Origin: Pedobacter agri PB92
Lineage (GTDB): Bacteria; Bacteroidota; Bacteroidia; Sphingobacteriales; Sphingobacteriaceae
Assembly (NCBI RefSeq): GCF_000258495.1
Contig: NZ_AJLG01000004.1
Span: 1 to 64,000, forward strand
Length of the DNA stretch: 64,000 nt
Direction of reading: 5' to 3'
This document shows positions 6,301 through 14,814 of the stretch, one piece after another. The position numbers and the translations under genes are program-made. The number at the start of each line of letters is the position of its first letter. Position 1 is the stretch's first letter. A model generated the notes under the pieces. It had not been told where the DNA came from, searched no databases, and worked only from the letters and a program-made list of their open reading frames with translations.

Positions 6301-8301
6301 ATGATAACATCTCAACACTCTTTAGAACAGGAAGTTCTTCAGGATAATAAAGAAATTTTTGCCCGGCTTGTTAAGGAGTTGGAAGGTGCAGATTTCGAAC
6401 TGCTAATCGCTACGGCATGGTTTACCGATGAGGAACTTTTCGATATTGTCAAAAGTAAAGCTGCTCAGCGCGTCAGCGTTAAGCTAATAATTGCAGATAA
6501 CCAGGAGAATCGTAAACTTCCTTTTGATGAATTGGTAGCACTTGGTGCATCAGTTACCAAAATTAAAGGTGCGGGCTATGGGAACATGAATCAAAAGTTT
6601 TGTGTAATTGACAAACGTATTGCCATGCATGGCTCGTATAACTGGTCCGTAAATGCAAGAAAAAATAATCATGAAAGTATTATCGTCACCAACCATAACG
6701 AAACTGTAGCAAGTTTGATTGACACTTTCAATGATATTGAAAACAAAATCACAAGTCAAGGCGAACAGCCAATAGAAGATAATATTCAAACGGATAAATC
6801 TGAAGTTTTAAAACTAGAAAAGCATACTGCGAAAGAGTATGCAGTTTCAGAATTCACCAAAGTGCTTGATTCAATGATTGCTGCAGAAATAGGGAATTTC
6901 GACCGTTCCATGCTCAGCAAACAGGGTTATGAAAGATCTAAATTCAATAACGGCGACCACCAGGTGCTGACTAAGGCACTTGATACAGTTTATTCGGTGT
7001 TTATCAATGATATTGACGTAGTCGAAGATAAAAAAAGAAGACTCCTTACAAAAATTGATGAGCAGGAAATAAAAAGCATCAATGCATTTCAGGAAAGCCT
7101 TGCACTGCAATTACAGAGTGCGGAAGTGGAATCTGAAAACGAAATATTGAATGCAAAAAATAAACTGATTAACCTAAAGTCAGATGTTGAGAAAAACTCG
7201 CAAATCATTGATGGGATAAAAAATACAAAAATCGAATTCCATCAAAATATTATTGGTGAAATTAAAGAGAAAATTCGTCATGCCAAAAGGGAGTTCATCA
7301 GTCCCAAATTTAAATGGTATGAATTTATTCCTGTACTCACCGCAAATATTTGTCTGATAATCTACCTGTTTATCTTTTATTCTTCGGCGTGTTACATTTT
7401 GTTGTTTGCCGTTGAGGATTCAAAAATTGCCATGCAGAGCGGACTCGAAAGCATACCCATGGAAATCTTCAATCCAAAAGCGATTAATCTGACGATCGAA
7501 AAAGGAGGCTCAGGGATTCTTTTTATCTTTCTCTTTGTAAGCATTCCGATATTCTGTGCGCTAATAAAACTTTTCACTAAAAATAACTGGATAGTTATTC
7601 CAATGTTTCTAGTTGGGATTCTGCTCATTGATACTGCAATTGCTTATAAAGTTTCTTCGGCAATCCATCAGATGAAATTCGACTCTGGGGACTCGAATGA
7701 GGCTTGGAGAGTGCAGATGGCTTTTAGCGACCCTAATTTCTATCTGGTGTTTTTATTGGGTGGCTTTGGCCTTCTGATGCTGAAGTTTGCTTTTGATAAA
7801 TTGATGTCAATTTTCGATGAGCGCAATCCTGACATCGCCTCACTAAGGAGCAATGTTCTTGTTGACCAGATGGGTGAAGATATCGGTCTTGAAGAAGCAA
7901 AAATTGTGTTGCTCAAAGAAGAAATTCAATCTATTGAATCTGTAAATATCGGATTAGATGCCCAATGTAAGATTACGGAGGTCTACCTTTCGACCCTTCC
8001 TAATAAGTTGAATCTGATTAAGGAACTTAAGAAAACGGATTTGATTACCGGTAAACAGCATATTAGTGATATTGCCACGATATATAAAAGCCATGTTCAA
8101 AATGATAACATTCCTATTTCAATTGATTCGTTGCGAGATAGGATAAATATTTTCCTGGAGGGCTGGAATGATTTTCTTCATGAACGATATTCTATCCCGC
8201 TTGCGATGGAAAAATCGCGCGAAGCCTTCGACACCGCCGTTAGCTGGCAAACCGAAAAAATGAAAAATTCATATATAGATAAGCGCGTTCAAATATCATG
8301 A
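6301..8301 (+). CDS. PLD-like domain fused to coiled coil and membrane domain
   Basis: 666 residues. Residues about 10-160 form a single phospholipase D-like domain. The HKD motif is read as N97-Q-K99 with Asp104, followed by GSYNWS. The catalytic His of HxKxxxxD is therefore Asn, so classical phosphodiesterase activity is doubtful. A long helical region (about 170-335) follows, then four hydrophobic segments (about 339-367, 404-424, 429-450, 480-500) and another coiled-coil tail. The gene overlaps the next one by 4 bp (ATGA), so the two products probably work together. PLD-like domains act in nucleases, lipases and effectors; which applies here is not visible. The start is set by the promoter. 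Confidence 0.8.
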   Translation: MITSQHSLEQEVLQDNKEIFARLVKELEGADFELLIATAWFTDEELFDIVKSKAAQRVSVKLIIADNQENRKLPFDELVALGASVTKIKGAGYGNMNQKFCVIDKRIAMHGSYNWSVNARKNNHESIIVTNHNETVASLIDTFNDIENKITSQGEQPIEDNIQTDKSEVLKLEKHTAKEYAVSEFTKVLDSMIAAEIGNFDRSMLSKQGYERSKFNNGDHQVLTKALDTVYSVFINDIDVVEDKKRRLLTKIDEQEIKSINAFQESLALQLQSAEVESENEILNAKNKLINLKSDVEKNSQIIDGIKNTKIEFHQNIIGEIKEKIRHAKREFISPKFKWYEFIPVLTANICLIIYLFIFYSSACYILLFAVEDSKIAMQSGLESIPMEIFNPKAINLTIEKGGSGILFIFLFVSIPIFCALIKLFTKNNWIVIPMFLVGILLIDTAIAYKVSSAIHQMKFDSGDSNEAWRVQMAFSDPNFYLVFLLGGFGLLMLKFAFDKLMSIFDERNPDIASLRSNVLVDQMGEDIGLEEAKIVLLKEEIQSIESVNIGLDAQCKITEVYLSTLPNKLNLIKELKKTDLITGKQHISDIATIYKSHVQNDNIPISIDSLRDRINIFLEGWNDFLHERYSIPLAMEKSREAFDTAVSWQTEKMKNSYIDKRVQIS

Positions 8302-9224
8302 AACAATATATCCTTATTAGCCTGATGTTGCTCACATCCGCATCACTTTCTGCCCAGAAAAAAGAAATTGTCAACTATAATATAATATTTTCTCCCGATC
8401 TGTCTAACAGGCTGAATACAACTTTATATCCTAAAGTGGTTAATGATGCAGATATAGTGGAAGGTGTGCTCAAAAATATTTATCCAATACTCCGGATTAA
8501 ACGTTCGCAAGATCAACTTGACCGTTACAGCGTTGATTTTGTAAACAAAGGATTAATCAGTATGTACAAGGTTAATACCGATATGCTTAATATCGATTTT
8601 CAACGTTTCGAAAGGCAAAGTGACAGAATTGCATATGTGATGGCCCGAAAAGTTCCCCGAACACTTACCGGAGATGTTTCCGGCTTTATGTCGGAATATA
8701 GAAAGTTTAGCGAAAAAGCATCCAAATCAAACAATGGTGCAGATATATGGAGCTACTTTCAGTCAGGCATTGATAACCGGATTGTTTTGCCAAGTTTGGT
8801 AAATGCTAAAGTAACTCAAAAATTTAGAAATATCATGGTGCTGCTCACCGACGGGTACATCGAAGCTGGTATTTACAATAAAGGTTATGATTTGAGTGCC
8901 AAAAAAGTTGCTGATTTCAGGAAGTCATTTTTGAAGTCAAAATCAGAAAGTATGGAGTCATTTCTTTCTAAAAATAAGGTGTTCAGAATTAATCCGGTAA
9001 AAAATGCTGAGTTGAAAAATCTGGAGGTGATCGTTTTAGAAATGTACGACCGATCCCTTTCCAAAACTGGCGCAGCAACCGCACATCCTACTGATATGGA
9101 AATCATGAAAGTAATTTGGACAGATTGGATGAGAGCTTCTGGTGTAAAAAGATTTGAACTCAGGCAGACAGCTAGTAATAGCGCAGAAGCAGTGAAGTAT
9201 GTAATGGATTTTATCAGAAACTAG
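8298..9224 (+). CDS. Exported VWA-like protein
   Basis: 308 residues with a clear signal peptide (cleavage after SLSAQ, about residue 20) and no further membrane helix. The strand NIIFSPDLSNRLN holds a MIDAS-like D-x-S (Asp34, Ser36), with Arg where the second Ser usually sits. A second core strand IMVLLTDG fits a von Willebrand A fold near residue 184. The assignment is therefore VWA-like with a degenerate metal site. It overlaps the PLD-like gene by 4 bp, which suggests a two-protein system with a membrane part and a periplasmic part. The exact role is unknown. Confidence 0.65.
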   Translation: MKQYILISLMLLTSASLSAQKKEIVNYNIIFSPDLSNRLNTTLYPKVVNDADIVEGVLKNIYPILRIKRSQDQLDRYSVDFVNKGLISMYKVNTDMLNIDFQRFERQSDRIAYVMARKVPRTLTGDVSGFMSEYRKFSEKASKSNNGADIWSYFQSGIDNRIVLPSLVNAKVTQKFRNIMVLLTDGYIEAGIYNKGYDLSAKKVADFRKSFLKSKSESMESFLSKNKVFRINPVKNAELKNLEVIVLEMYDRSLSKTGAATAHPTDMEIMKVIWTDWMRASGVKRFELRQTASNSAEAVKYVMDFIRN

Positions 9225-9693
9225 ATGTTTTTATCAACTGAAGTACCTTAACTAACCACTCGATTAAATAGATACTATGAACTTACTTTAAGACTTGGAA
9301 AGTTTGATAACGAAATTGTGAACGTATAGAATAAATGTCTTATGCTGACGGGAATGAAAAATGAGGCACATTTGATATAATGCTAGAGAGGAGTCAATGA
9401 ACTCTTTAAAGTGGGTTACGACTCATGGCTTCTTGCTCCAGTTACTGCCAAAAAAGAGTAGAATTGATAAAAGACCCTCAAAAGCATGTTCTCAGAAAAT
9501 TCACCTATCCCGCATTTGTGGCCTGCAAAAACCAAACGCACCACCTTAAGCGTTTTTGCTTCTGCATTTACGGCAAAAATTCTCATCATTTTACAGCTAG
9601 CTATCTTTGGGTTTTTGGTTTGAGGTTCAGTGAGAAGGAATTGAGCTTTTTACTTGACTATAGAATGGCAATTAAGATTTTAAGACCTAAGTT
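9225..9693. other. Intergenic stretch without a supported gene
   Basis: About 470 bp. A 97-codon plus-strand frame (9425-9718) runs into the 3' end of the LytTR gene and has Cys/His-rich, non-protein-like composition, so I did not call it. No repeat or RNA gene is evident. Confidence 0.45.
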
Positions 9694-10554
9694 TCAAAAT
9701 GATGCTCTAAACCATTGAATAAATAGTGTGGCCTTCAAGCGGCTGACTGATATGTTATCTTTCGTTTTTGGCAGTACTTTGACTGATAAACTTCTGTCAG
9801 CAAATTTTTCATAGCCTTCCACCGCTAATTTTGATATAATATGGGTCCTGTTAGCGCGGAAGAACAATGCATGGTCAAGATTTTTATAAAGATTGTCCAA
9901 TGCTACAAAGCACACATCACGATCGCCGTTGTGATGCTGAATGTAAGTGGTCTTAGTATCTATAAAGATGTAGGCAATGGTTTCTGTTGCAATTTTTTTT
10001 TCTCCTTTTCCATCAGGAATGTACAGATGTTCGGCAAGGTCTGTTTTTAAGTTTCGAGCATCATTCTTTATCCATCCTGGAACTTTATGGATATAGTAAA
10101 GCACGATGTGCAATAGATTGATCATTATGCATATAAGCACCAGAAGGCTAGACATATTCCTGATGTACCTTGTCGAACTAATATTGACTTTGAGAAAATA
10201 AAAGGAAGCCCAGCCGAAAAAATAACAGATTAAAACAGGGGCCATGAGCCCCAGAAGGATCTGAAAAAAGAGCCTTTTCCACAAATTTTCTTCCCACAAC
10301 CACTTTGAATCCAGATAAATTGTGAAAATATTCGTAAAAGTTATCATCAAGAATACTGCTGCGAAAGTGTTTGCACAGGCAATATGGTACCAGGTCTGGC
10401 TAAAGGTATTCCAGAATCGCGAGTTCATCGTTGGCCAGTTAAGACAGATCGTTATGCACAGCGCAATCACCATCATCCAGCTAAAGCTGAAATAGTCTAG
10501 AGAATTTTTGCCATCTGATTTATCGCTATGCATAAACTGCCCTATTAGTTTCAT
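9694..10554 (-). CDS. Membrane-anchored LytTR transcriptional regulator
   Basis: 286 residues. The N-terminal half has about four hydrophobic helices (about 24-38, 55-75, 94-118, 133-155). The C-terminal 100 residues are a LytTR DNA-binding domain: TETIAYIFID, TYIQHHNGD, LDNLYKNLD, FFRANRTHIIS, and the closing strand NISVSRLKA. This is the common Bacteroidota design of a LytTR domain on a membrane module, without a receiver domain. No kinase is adjacent and the target genes are unknown. It stands alone in its orientation. Confidence 0.85.
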   Translation of the reverse strand: MKLIGQFMHSDKSDGKNSLDYFSFSWMMVIALCITICLNWPTMNSRFWNTFSQTWYHIACANTFAAVFLMITFTNIFTIYLDSKWLWEENLWKRLFFQILLGLMAPVLICYFFGWASFYFLKVNISSTRYIRNMSSLLVLICIMINLLHIVLYYIHKVPGWIKNDARNLKTDLAEHLYIPDGKGEKKIATETIAYIFIDTKTTYIQHHNGDRDVCFVALDNLYKNLDHALFFRANRTHIISKLAVEGYEKFADRSLSVKVLPKTKDNISVSRLKATLFIQWFRASF

Positions 10555-10718
10555 AAAAATACAAAAAACCCTTTTTATTGGTTAGTCATTTGGGCTACTT
10601 CAACAAATTGATGAGCAGTTCACACCTTAATTATGTACAGGTGAGGGAATAACACAAATAAATGCACATTTTTTTTTGGATGGTTAACCCTAAATTTATT
10701 CAACCAATACGATAGGTC

Positions 10719-11075
10719 ATGAACGAGAATTTTGATGAAATGCCCTCCGAATCACAAAGAAAAGAATATAAATTTCTGTGGTTGAAGCTACGAAAACCGG
10801 AAAGAAAAGAAACTTATCAAACGCTTTTTAGCTTGATTGCGGTATTGCTTGGTGGTGGGCTGGCTACATTATTTCCCCAGAAAAACTGTACCTGCGAAGA
10901 TCAGGTAACGGATTTGAGATTAGAAACACTAGCCCGTGAAGGAAATAAACAAGTAATCAATTATCAGCAAGAGCGGGAAAGTGTTATTGTTTGTGCCGCT
11001 AAGAGAGAGGAGTTGCTTAAAAGACTTGAACAGCAGGAAAAGCAACGTTTAAATAAAAAGACTAAAGCCAATTGA
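10719..11075 (+). CDS. Single-helix membrane protein with coiled-coil tail, unknown function
   Basis: 118 residues. A charged N-terminus (about 40 residues) is followed by one hydrophobic helix (TLFSLIAVLLGGGLATLFP, about 44-62), then CTCEDQ and a long charged coiled coil to the end. The composition is typical of a real protein and the codon usage fits its neighbours. I do not recognise a family. Confidence 0.65.
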   Translation: MNENFDEMPSESQRKEYKFLWLKLRKPERKETYQTLFSLIAVLLGGGLATLFPQKNCTCEDQVTDLRLETLAREGNKQVINYQQERESVIVCAAKREELLKRLEQQEKQRLNKKTKAN

Positions 11076-11335
11076 TTTTGGTGAAATAACATTAAGATAT
11101 GCAGGGTAGCACCTGTGTTCAGCCGCCCTTCCCGGGCGTAAAGTAGAAAGCGCTAAGATAGCTCGCCCGGAGGTGAATTGGGTTATTGGTGCGGAAACCG
11201 GCAGGTGCTCGCAAGTGTTAAACCGGACTTTCAACAAGGGGCGCATGCGCAGCGATAAGTGCACAGATTTTTATAGTGGGCAAGTAGCAACCAGGTTGAT
11301 GCAAAGGGTAAATTGTTAGTTAACGACATGAAATT

Positions 11336-11566
11336 ATGAAGACATCAAGGATAGCGATATGGATTGAACAGATACCGAGATTCATTTTCCGGATCTGCCT
11401 TGCCGAATTGGCGATGCTATTCCTCGGTATAATCAAAATTTGTCTCGATGCGGTAGATGGAATATTAATTCCAATAACTCCAACCAATAATTACCAGGCC
11501 CAAAAGAGAGTTGTTGTTCAATTTCCACATGTTCGAAGATTTGCGCTGTTTCCGGCGAGGCCGTGA
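11336..11566 (+). CDS. Possible small membrane protein
   Basis: 76 residues from ATG. A hydrophobic stretch of about 25 residues (ICLAELAMLFLGIIKICLDA) is followed by a basic tail. A terminator-like hairpin lies 15 bp after the stop. No family is recognised. Coding status is uncertain because the 260 bp upstream hold no clear promoter. Confidence 0.35.
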   Translation: MKTSRIAIWIEQIPRFIFRICLAELAMLFLGIIKICLDAVDGILIPITPTNNYQAQKRVVVQFPHVRRFALFPARP

Positions 11567-11580
11567 GGCCTGATTAAAGG

Positions 11581-11613
11581 AAAAAGGCTGTCCAAAGCTG
11601 AACAGTCCTTTTT
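11581..11613 (+). terminator. Terminator-like hairpin
   Basis: Arms AAAAAGGCTGT and ACAGTCCTTTTT, paired with one bulge, ending in a T run. It closes the small gene at 11336-11566. Confidence 0.65.
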
Positions 11614-11673
11614 CGGAATGCCCGCCACAAGGGCGACCATAATTAAATCATTTTAAATTTAAACAATATCGGT

Positions 11674-12033
11674 ATGTATACCAAATCATTTAATACTAAA
11701 AAAACATGGCTTGGAGCTATGTTTTCTTTTGCACTAGTTGCAATTATGGGTTTAACTTTTGCGTTTAAACCATCAGATAGTAGTGCCAATATCAAGAAAG
11801 TACAGCCAAATCTGTACTGGTATCAGATCAGTTCTTCGGGTACATTACAGGCGCAGCTTAACAGTACCCCTCAGACAAAGGATGATTCTATGCCTGGTGG
11901 CAGCAATCCCCTAACCTCTTGTGAGGATCAGACTGCTGCTGATTGTATCAGAGGTTACGAAACTGTTCAGACGATTGATGATATCGCTCCCGCTCCAGCG
12001 GACAACGACCATCGCGTAAGGTTCAGTAATTAA
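11674..12033 (+). CDS. Small exported protein, DUF6520-like
   Basis: 119 residues. An N-terminal signal with MFSFALVAIMGLTFAF is followed by a secreted, acidic, Pro/Asp/Ser-rich part containing one Cys pair (TSCEDQTAADC). Small proteins of this build are common in Bacteroidota and are annotated as DUF6520; the match is from memory. It has its own terminator and faces the SusCD-TlpA operon tail to tail. Confidence 0.65.
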   Translation: MYTKSFNTKKTWLGAMFSFALVAIMGLTFAFKPSDSSANIKKVQPNLYWYQISSSGTLQAQLNSTPQTKDDSMPGGSNPLTSCEDQTAADCIRGYETVQTIDDIAPAPADNDHRVRFSN

Positions 12034-12038
12034 TGATC

Positions 12039-12080
12039 AAGGGGTGGTAATGGATGGTTATTCCTTCACCACCCCTTTTT
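12039..12080 (+). terminator. Intrinsic terminator overlapping the 3' end of the tlpA-like gene
   Basis: Arms AAGGGGTGGT (12039-12048) and ACCACCCCTT (12068-12077), then TTT. It terminates the plus-strand gene and covers the last codons of the convergent gene. Confidence 0.75.
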
Positions 12081-13377
12081 CCCTTATTACCAGGACATCA
12101 ATTGGCCTTTTCTGTTCAACAAGGTCGAGCCCATATTGCTTTAACTGTGCTCTGATTTTTCCCAGATTAAAACTATCAACAGCATTTCCGTTCAATTCAA
12201 TGTCTATGTTTCCTGAATAACCGGTTTCGTCCACAAATGGCTTTTCTAGTCTAAGCGCTACCCAGGAACTTAAAATATTTGAAAAAGTTTTAAAAGGACG
12301 GTTAATCAGTCTCCTAACCGAATCAATTCGACTGGTCCGGATATCAGACATCCTAAAATTTGAAGGCCCGGTTTTCTTAGACTTTAGCTTATCCGTATTT
12401 CCTACCTTTACTAAAATCATACTACTGATCAATTTCTTTTCTGCTCTTGCATCAAATCCAAGATATCGCTTCAGATCGGAACGCATCATAATGAACCTTT
12501 CTTCGTCCATATTTTCCGGCAACAGCAGTGCATAGTTGTATAGATTTTTTCTCTTCCAATCGTAAGCCAGTTCTTCCTCTTTAGGTGAAATAAACCGTTG
12601 AGTATCGTTCACATCCAATACAATGTTCCATTTCTTGGAAAAATCGTATTTCCCCTGTTCCCCGAAAGCTTCCCTGTATAAATTGATGAGGTCGTAGTTA
12701 TGGAATGATAACCCATTCTTTCCTATCGATCCATTTAAATTCACCCCCGGAATCGCTTTTGAAAGATAGGAATAGCTAATTACGCTAGGCTCATATTCCC
12801 TGTCAAAGAGAGATGTCAAGTATTTACGCCTTTCCCGGTAATCCTCTAAATTCATTTTGTTTCCGGCAAGGAAGCGACGAATGGATGCTGCCGTGAGTTC
12901 ATTGGTCATCTGGTGAAACTTCCCTTCTCCGTCTATCCACGCATATGCAGGATTAGCGCGATTCGGGAATAATTTGTTGATCGTGACGTCACCGGTTGCA
13001 AATGGAATCTGTGGCCTGAAAAGAAATTTGCGGGTCTCAAAAAACCTTCTTGTTGAATCAAGACTTTCCTTGTTAACCAGCACAATCGTTACCTCGTCTG
13101 CGAAAAGTCGCTGCAGGGAATCTATTTTTGGAAACGACTTTAAACAGGAAATACAGCTTGGGCTCCAAAAATCGAATATGATCAACTTTCCTCTAATCTT
13201 CCCAAGGTCAAACGCTTTCTTAGGATAGTTATAAGTATTTTGAAGCACGATATCAGGAATCTGTTCGCCTTTTTTTAAAGCGGCCTGGGCCATACCTAAC
13301 AGTGGAAAGAAAATCAACATTAAAATTAGGAGAATTAAATGTTGGGTTTTAGCTGTTTTAATTTGTCTAATTTTCAT
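12058..13377 (-). CDS. TlpA-like thioredoxin fused to a TIGR03435-like C-terminal domain
   Basis: 439 residues with a signal peptide (cleavage near GMAQA, about 31). A thioredoxin/AhpC-type domain carries the redox motif C75-I-S-C78 in FWSPSCISCLK. The C-terminal half ends with a strand-rich segment (RLEKPFVDETGYSGN, then KQYGLDLVEQKRPIDVLVI) that resembles the TIGR03435/DUF3738 domain known from soil bacteria. It would act in the periplasm as a thiol-disulfide protein. It overlaps the susD-like gene by 11 bp and is the third gene of the operon. TlpA proteins are often encoded with SusCD in Pedobacter-type genomes; the substrate is not evident. Confidence 0.85.
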   Translation of the reverse strand: MKIRQIKTAKTQHLILLILMLIFFPLLGMAQAALKKGEQIPDIVLQNTYNYPKKAFDLGKIRGKLIIFDFWSPSCISCLKSFPKIDSLQRLFADEVTIVLVNKESLDSTRRFFETRKFLFRPQIPFATGDVTINKLFPNRANPAYAWIDGEGKFHQMTNELTAASIRRFLAGNKMNLEDYRERRKYLTSLFDREYEPSVISYSYLSKAIPGVNLNGSIGKNGLSFHNYDLINLYREAFGEQGKYDFSKKWNIVLDVNDTQRFISPKEEELAYDWKRKNLYNYALLLPENMDEERFIMMRSDLKRYLGFDARAEKKLISSMILVKVGNTDKLKSKKTGPSNFRMSDIRTSRIDSVRRLINRPFKTFSNILSSWVALRLEKPFVDETGYSGNIDIELNGNAVDSFNLGKIRAQLKQYGLDLVEQKRPIDVLVIREKGVVKE

Positions 13378-14812
13378 ATCCTGTATTTTGGGTTAAAAAA
13401 ATATTGGTCTGCGTTTCTGAAAAAGGAATGGGATATAATGCCATGAAAGGTTTCCAGTTTGGCTTAAGTCCAGTAAGTTTTTGGTCAACTCTGCCGCTTC
13501 TTTTCAAATCAAGCCACCGATGGCCCCACTCACAAAAAAGTTCATTCTGACGTTCATGAAATATTGCCTCAGTCAGCTCCGCTTTAGTCAGTATAGTAGA
13601 AAGGTTGGGGAGTGGATTTGTTATGGCAGGTGTTGCAGCTACCCTAGCTCTGGTTCGAACCACATTCAGATCCGAGACCGCTCCACCGAGGTTGTCCTGA
13701 GCTATCCGCGCTTCCGCTCTAATCAGGTACTGCTCAGCCAGGCGCAGGACGATAAGACTTTCACTTACCGTGGAGTTGGCCCTGACCTTATATTTGTAAG
13801 GATAGCTATAACTTATACCATTGACAATATTACTGGACAACCACCTGCTTTTTCGAAGATCTCCTGGCTCAAATTCATTTAGCAGGTTATCCATGATCAC
13901 AAGAAGAGGAACAATAGTACCAGAAGACGGGAGGAAAACGGCTGCTTCCGCGGTATTAGCCGTTTCCCTTACCAATTGCCAGATGGTTTCATTTGAGGTG
14001 TTCAGAAAGGTTTTGTTTAGATCCGGCTCCATGTTATATAAACCGGAGGATATTACTGAAGATGCTTCAGCCTCTGCCTCAGCCCATCGCTGGCTGTAAA
14101 GATAAACCCTGGCCAAAAGTGCTCTGGCCGCGAATAGATTGGGCCTTGCTTTTGCGCTACTCGGGTAATTTGCAGTCAGGAGAACTTTAGCTTCCTCAAG
14201 GTCTTTAATAATCTGGGCGTAAACAATGTTCGATGACGTTCGTGGCATTACCGCGTTCTGCTCAAAGTCGCTTGTGAGCGTAAGTGGAATATCACCAAAA
14301 AGATTAACCAGATAAAATAAATAAAATGCCCGAATGGTAAGGGTTTCACCGGTTAACTGTTTTTTTGTTGCGGTACTTAATGAGTTTGAGGCGGCCAGCC
14401 CTTCCAGAATGGCATTTGCGTGGTAAATGTTGCGGTATGCCGTGCTCCAGAAGTTATTGCTGATTATCCCGTTTGAAGAAAGCAGCATATTGGCCGAAAA
14501 TGGATCATAACTGCTGCTTGGCGCAGGATTGAACAGTTCATCCGCCGACAAGCCGGAGTATACGCTCAGCCCGCCATTACTCATGCTCAGGTTTAACGTC
14601 ACCATCTTGCTATAGAGCCCCATCACCGCTGATGTTGCGGTCTCATTTCCAGAAAATACATCTTCGCTGAGGATCAGGTTTCCTGTCTTTGGCACCTCAA
14701 TTAGTTTTTCACATGCACTCCATAAAAAAGCAGTTAATAGCAGGCTCCCAAGAAGCAAGAGCTTAAGATGAGGAATAGGCCCTGGGTGTGTTTTAATTAC
14801 TGTTGTTTTCAT
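13367..14812 (-). CDS. SusD/RagB family nutrient-binding lipoprotein
   Basis: 481 residues with a lipobox at Cys34 (LWSAC). It has the SusD core: TPR-like helices carrying NIYHANAILEGL, an AARALLARVYLYSQRWAEAE stretch and the C-terminal ERQNELFCEWGHRWLDLKR signature. It sits on the outer membrane surface as the lid of the SusC channel encoded 2 bp upstream. The substrate cannot be told; no glycosidase or peptidase is in the operon. Confidence 0.93.
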   Translation of the reverse strand: MKTTVIKTHPGPIPHLKLLLLGSLLLTAFLWSACEKLIEVPKTGNLILSEDVFSGNETATSAVMGLYSKMVTLNLSMSNGGLSVYSGLSADELFNPAPSSSYDPFSANMLLSSNGIISNNFWSTAYRNIYHANAILEGLAASNSLSTATKKQLTGETLTIRAFYLFYLVNLFGDIPLTLTSDFEQNAVMPRTSSNIVYAQIIKDLEEAKVLLTANYPSSAKARPNLFAARALLARVYLYSQRWAEAEAEASSVISSGLYNMEPDLNKTFLNTSNETIWQLVRETANTAEAAVFLPSSGTIVPLLVIMDNLLNEFEPGDLRKSRWLSSNIVNGISYSYPYKYKVRANSTVSESLIVLRLAEQYLIRAEARIAQDNLGGAVSDLNVVRTRARVAATPAITNPLPNLSTILTKAELTEAIFHERQNELFCEWGHRWLDLKRSGRVDQKLTGLKPNWKPFMALYPIPFSETQTNIFLTQNTGYEN

Positions 14813-14814
14813 AA

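Noticed and set aside
9425-9718. 97-codon plus-strand frame
   Set aside because: Cys/His-rich, no recognisable domain, and it overlaps the 3' end of the solid LytTR gene; more likely chance.
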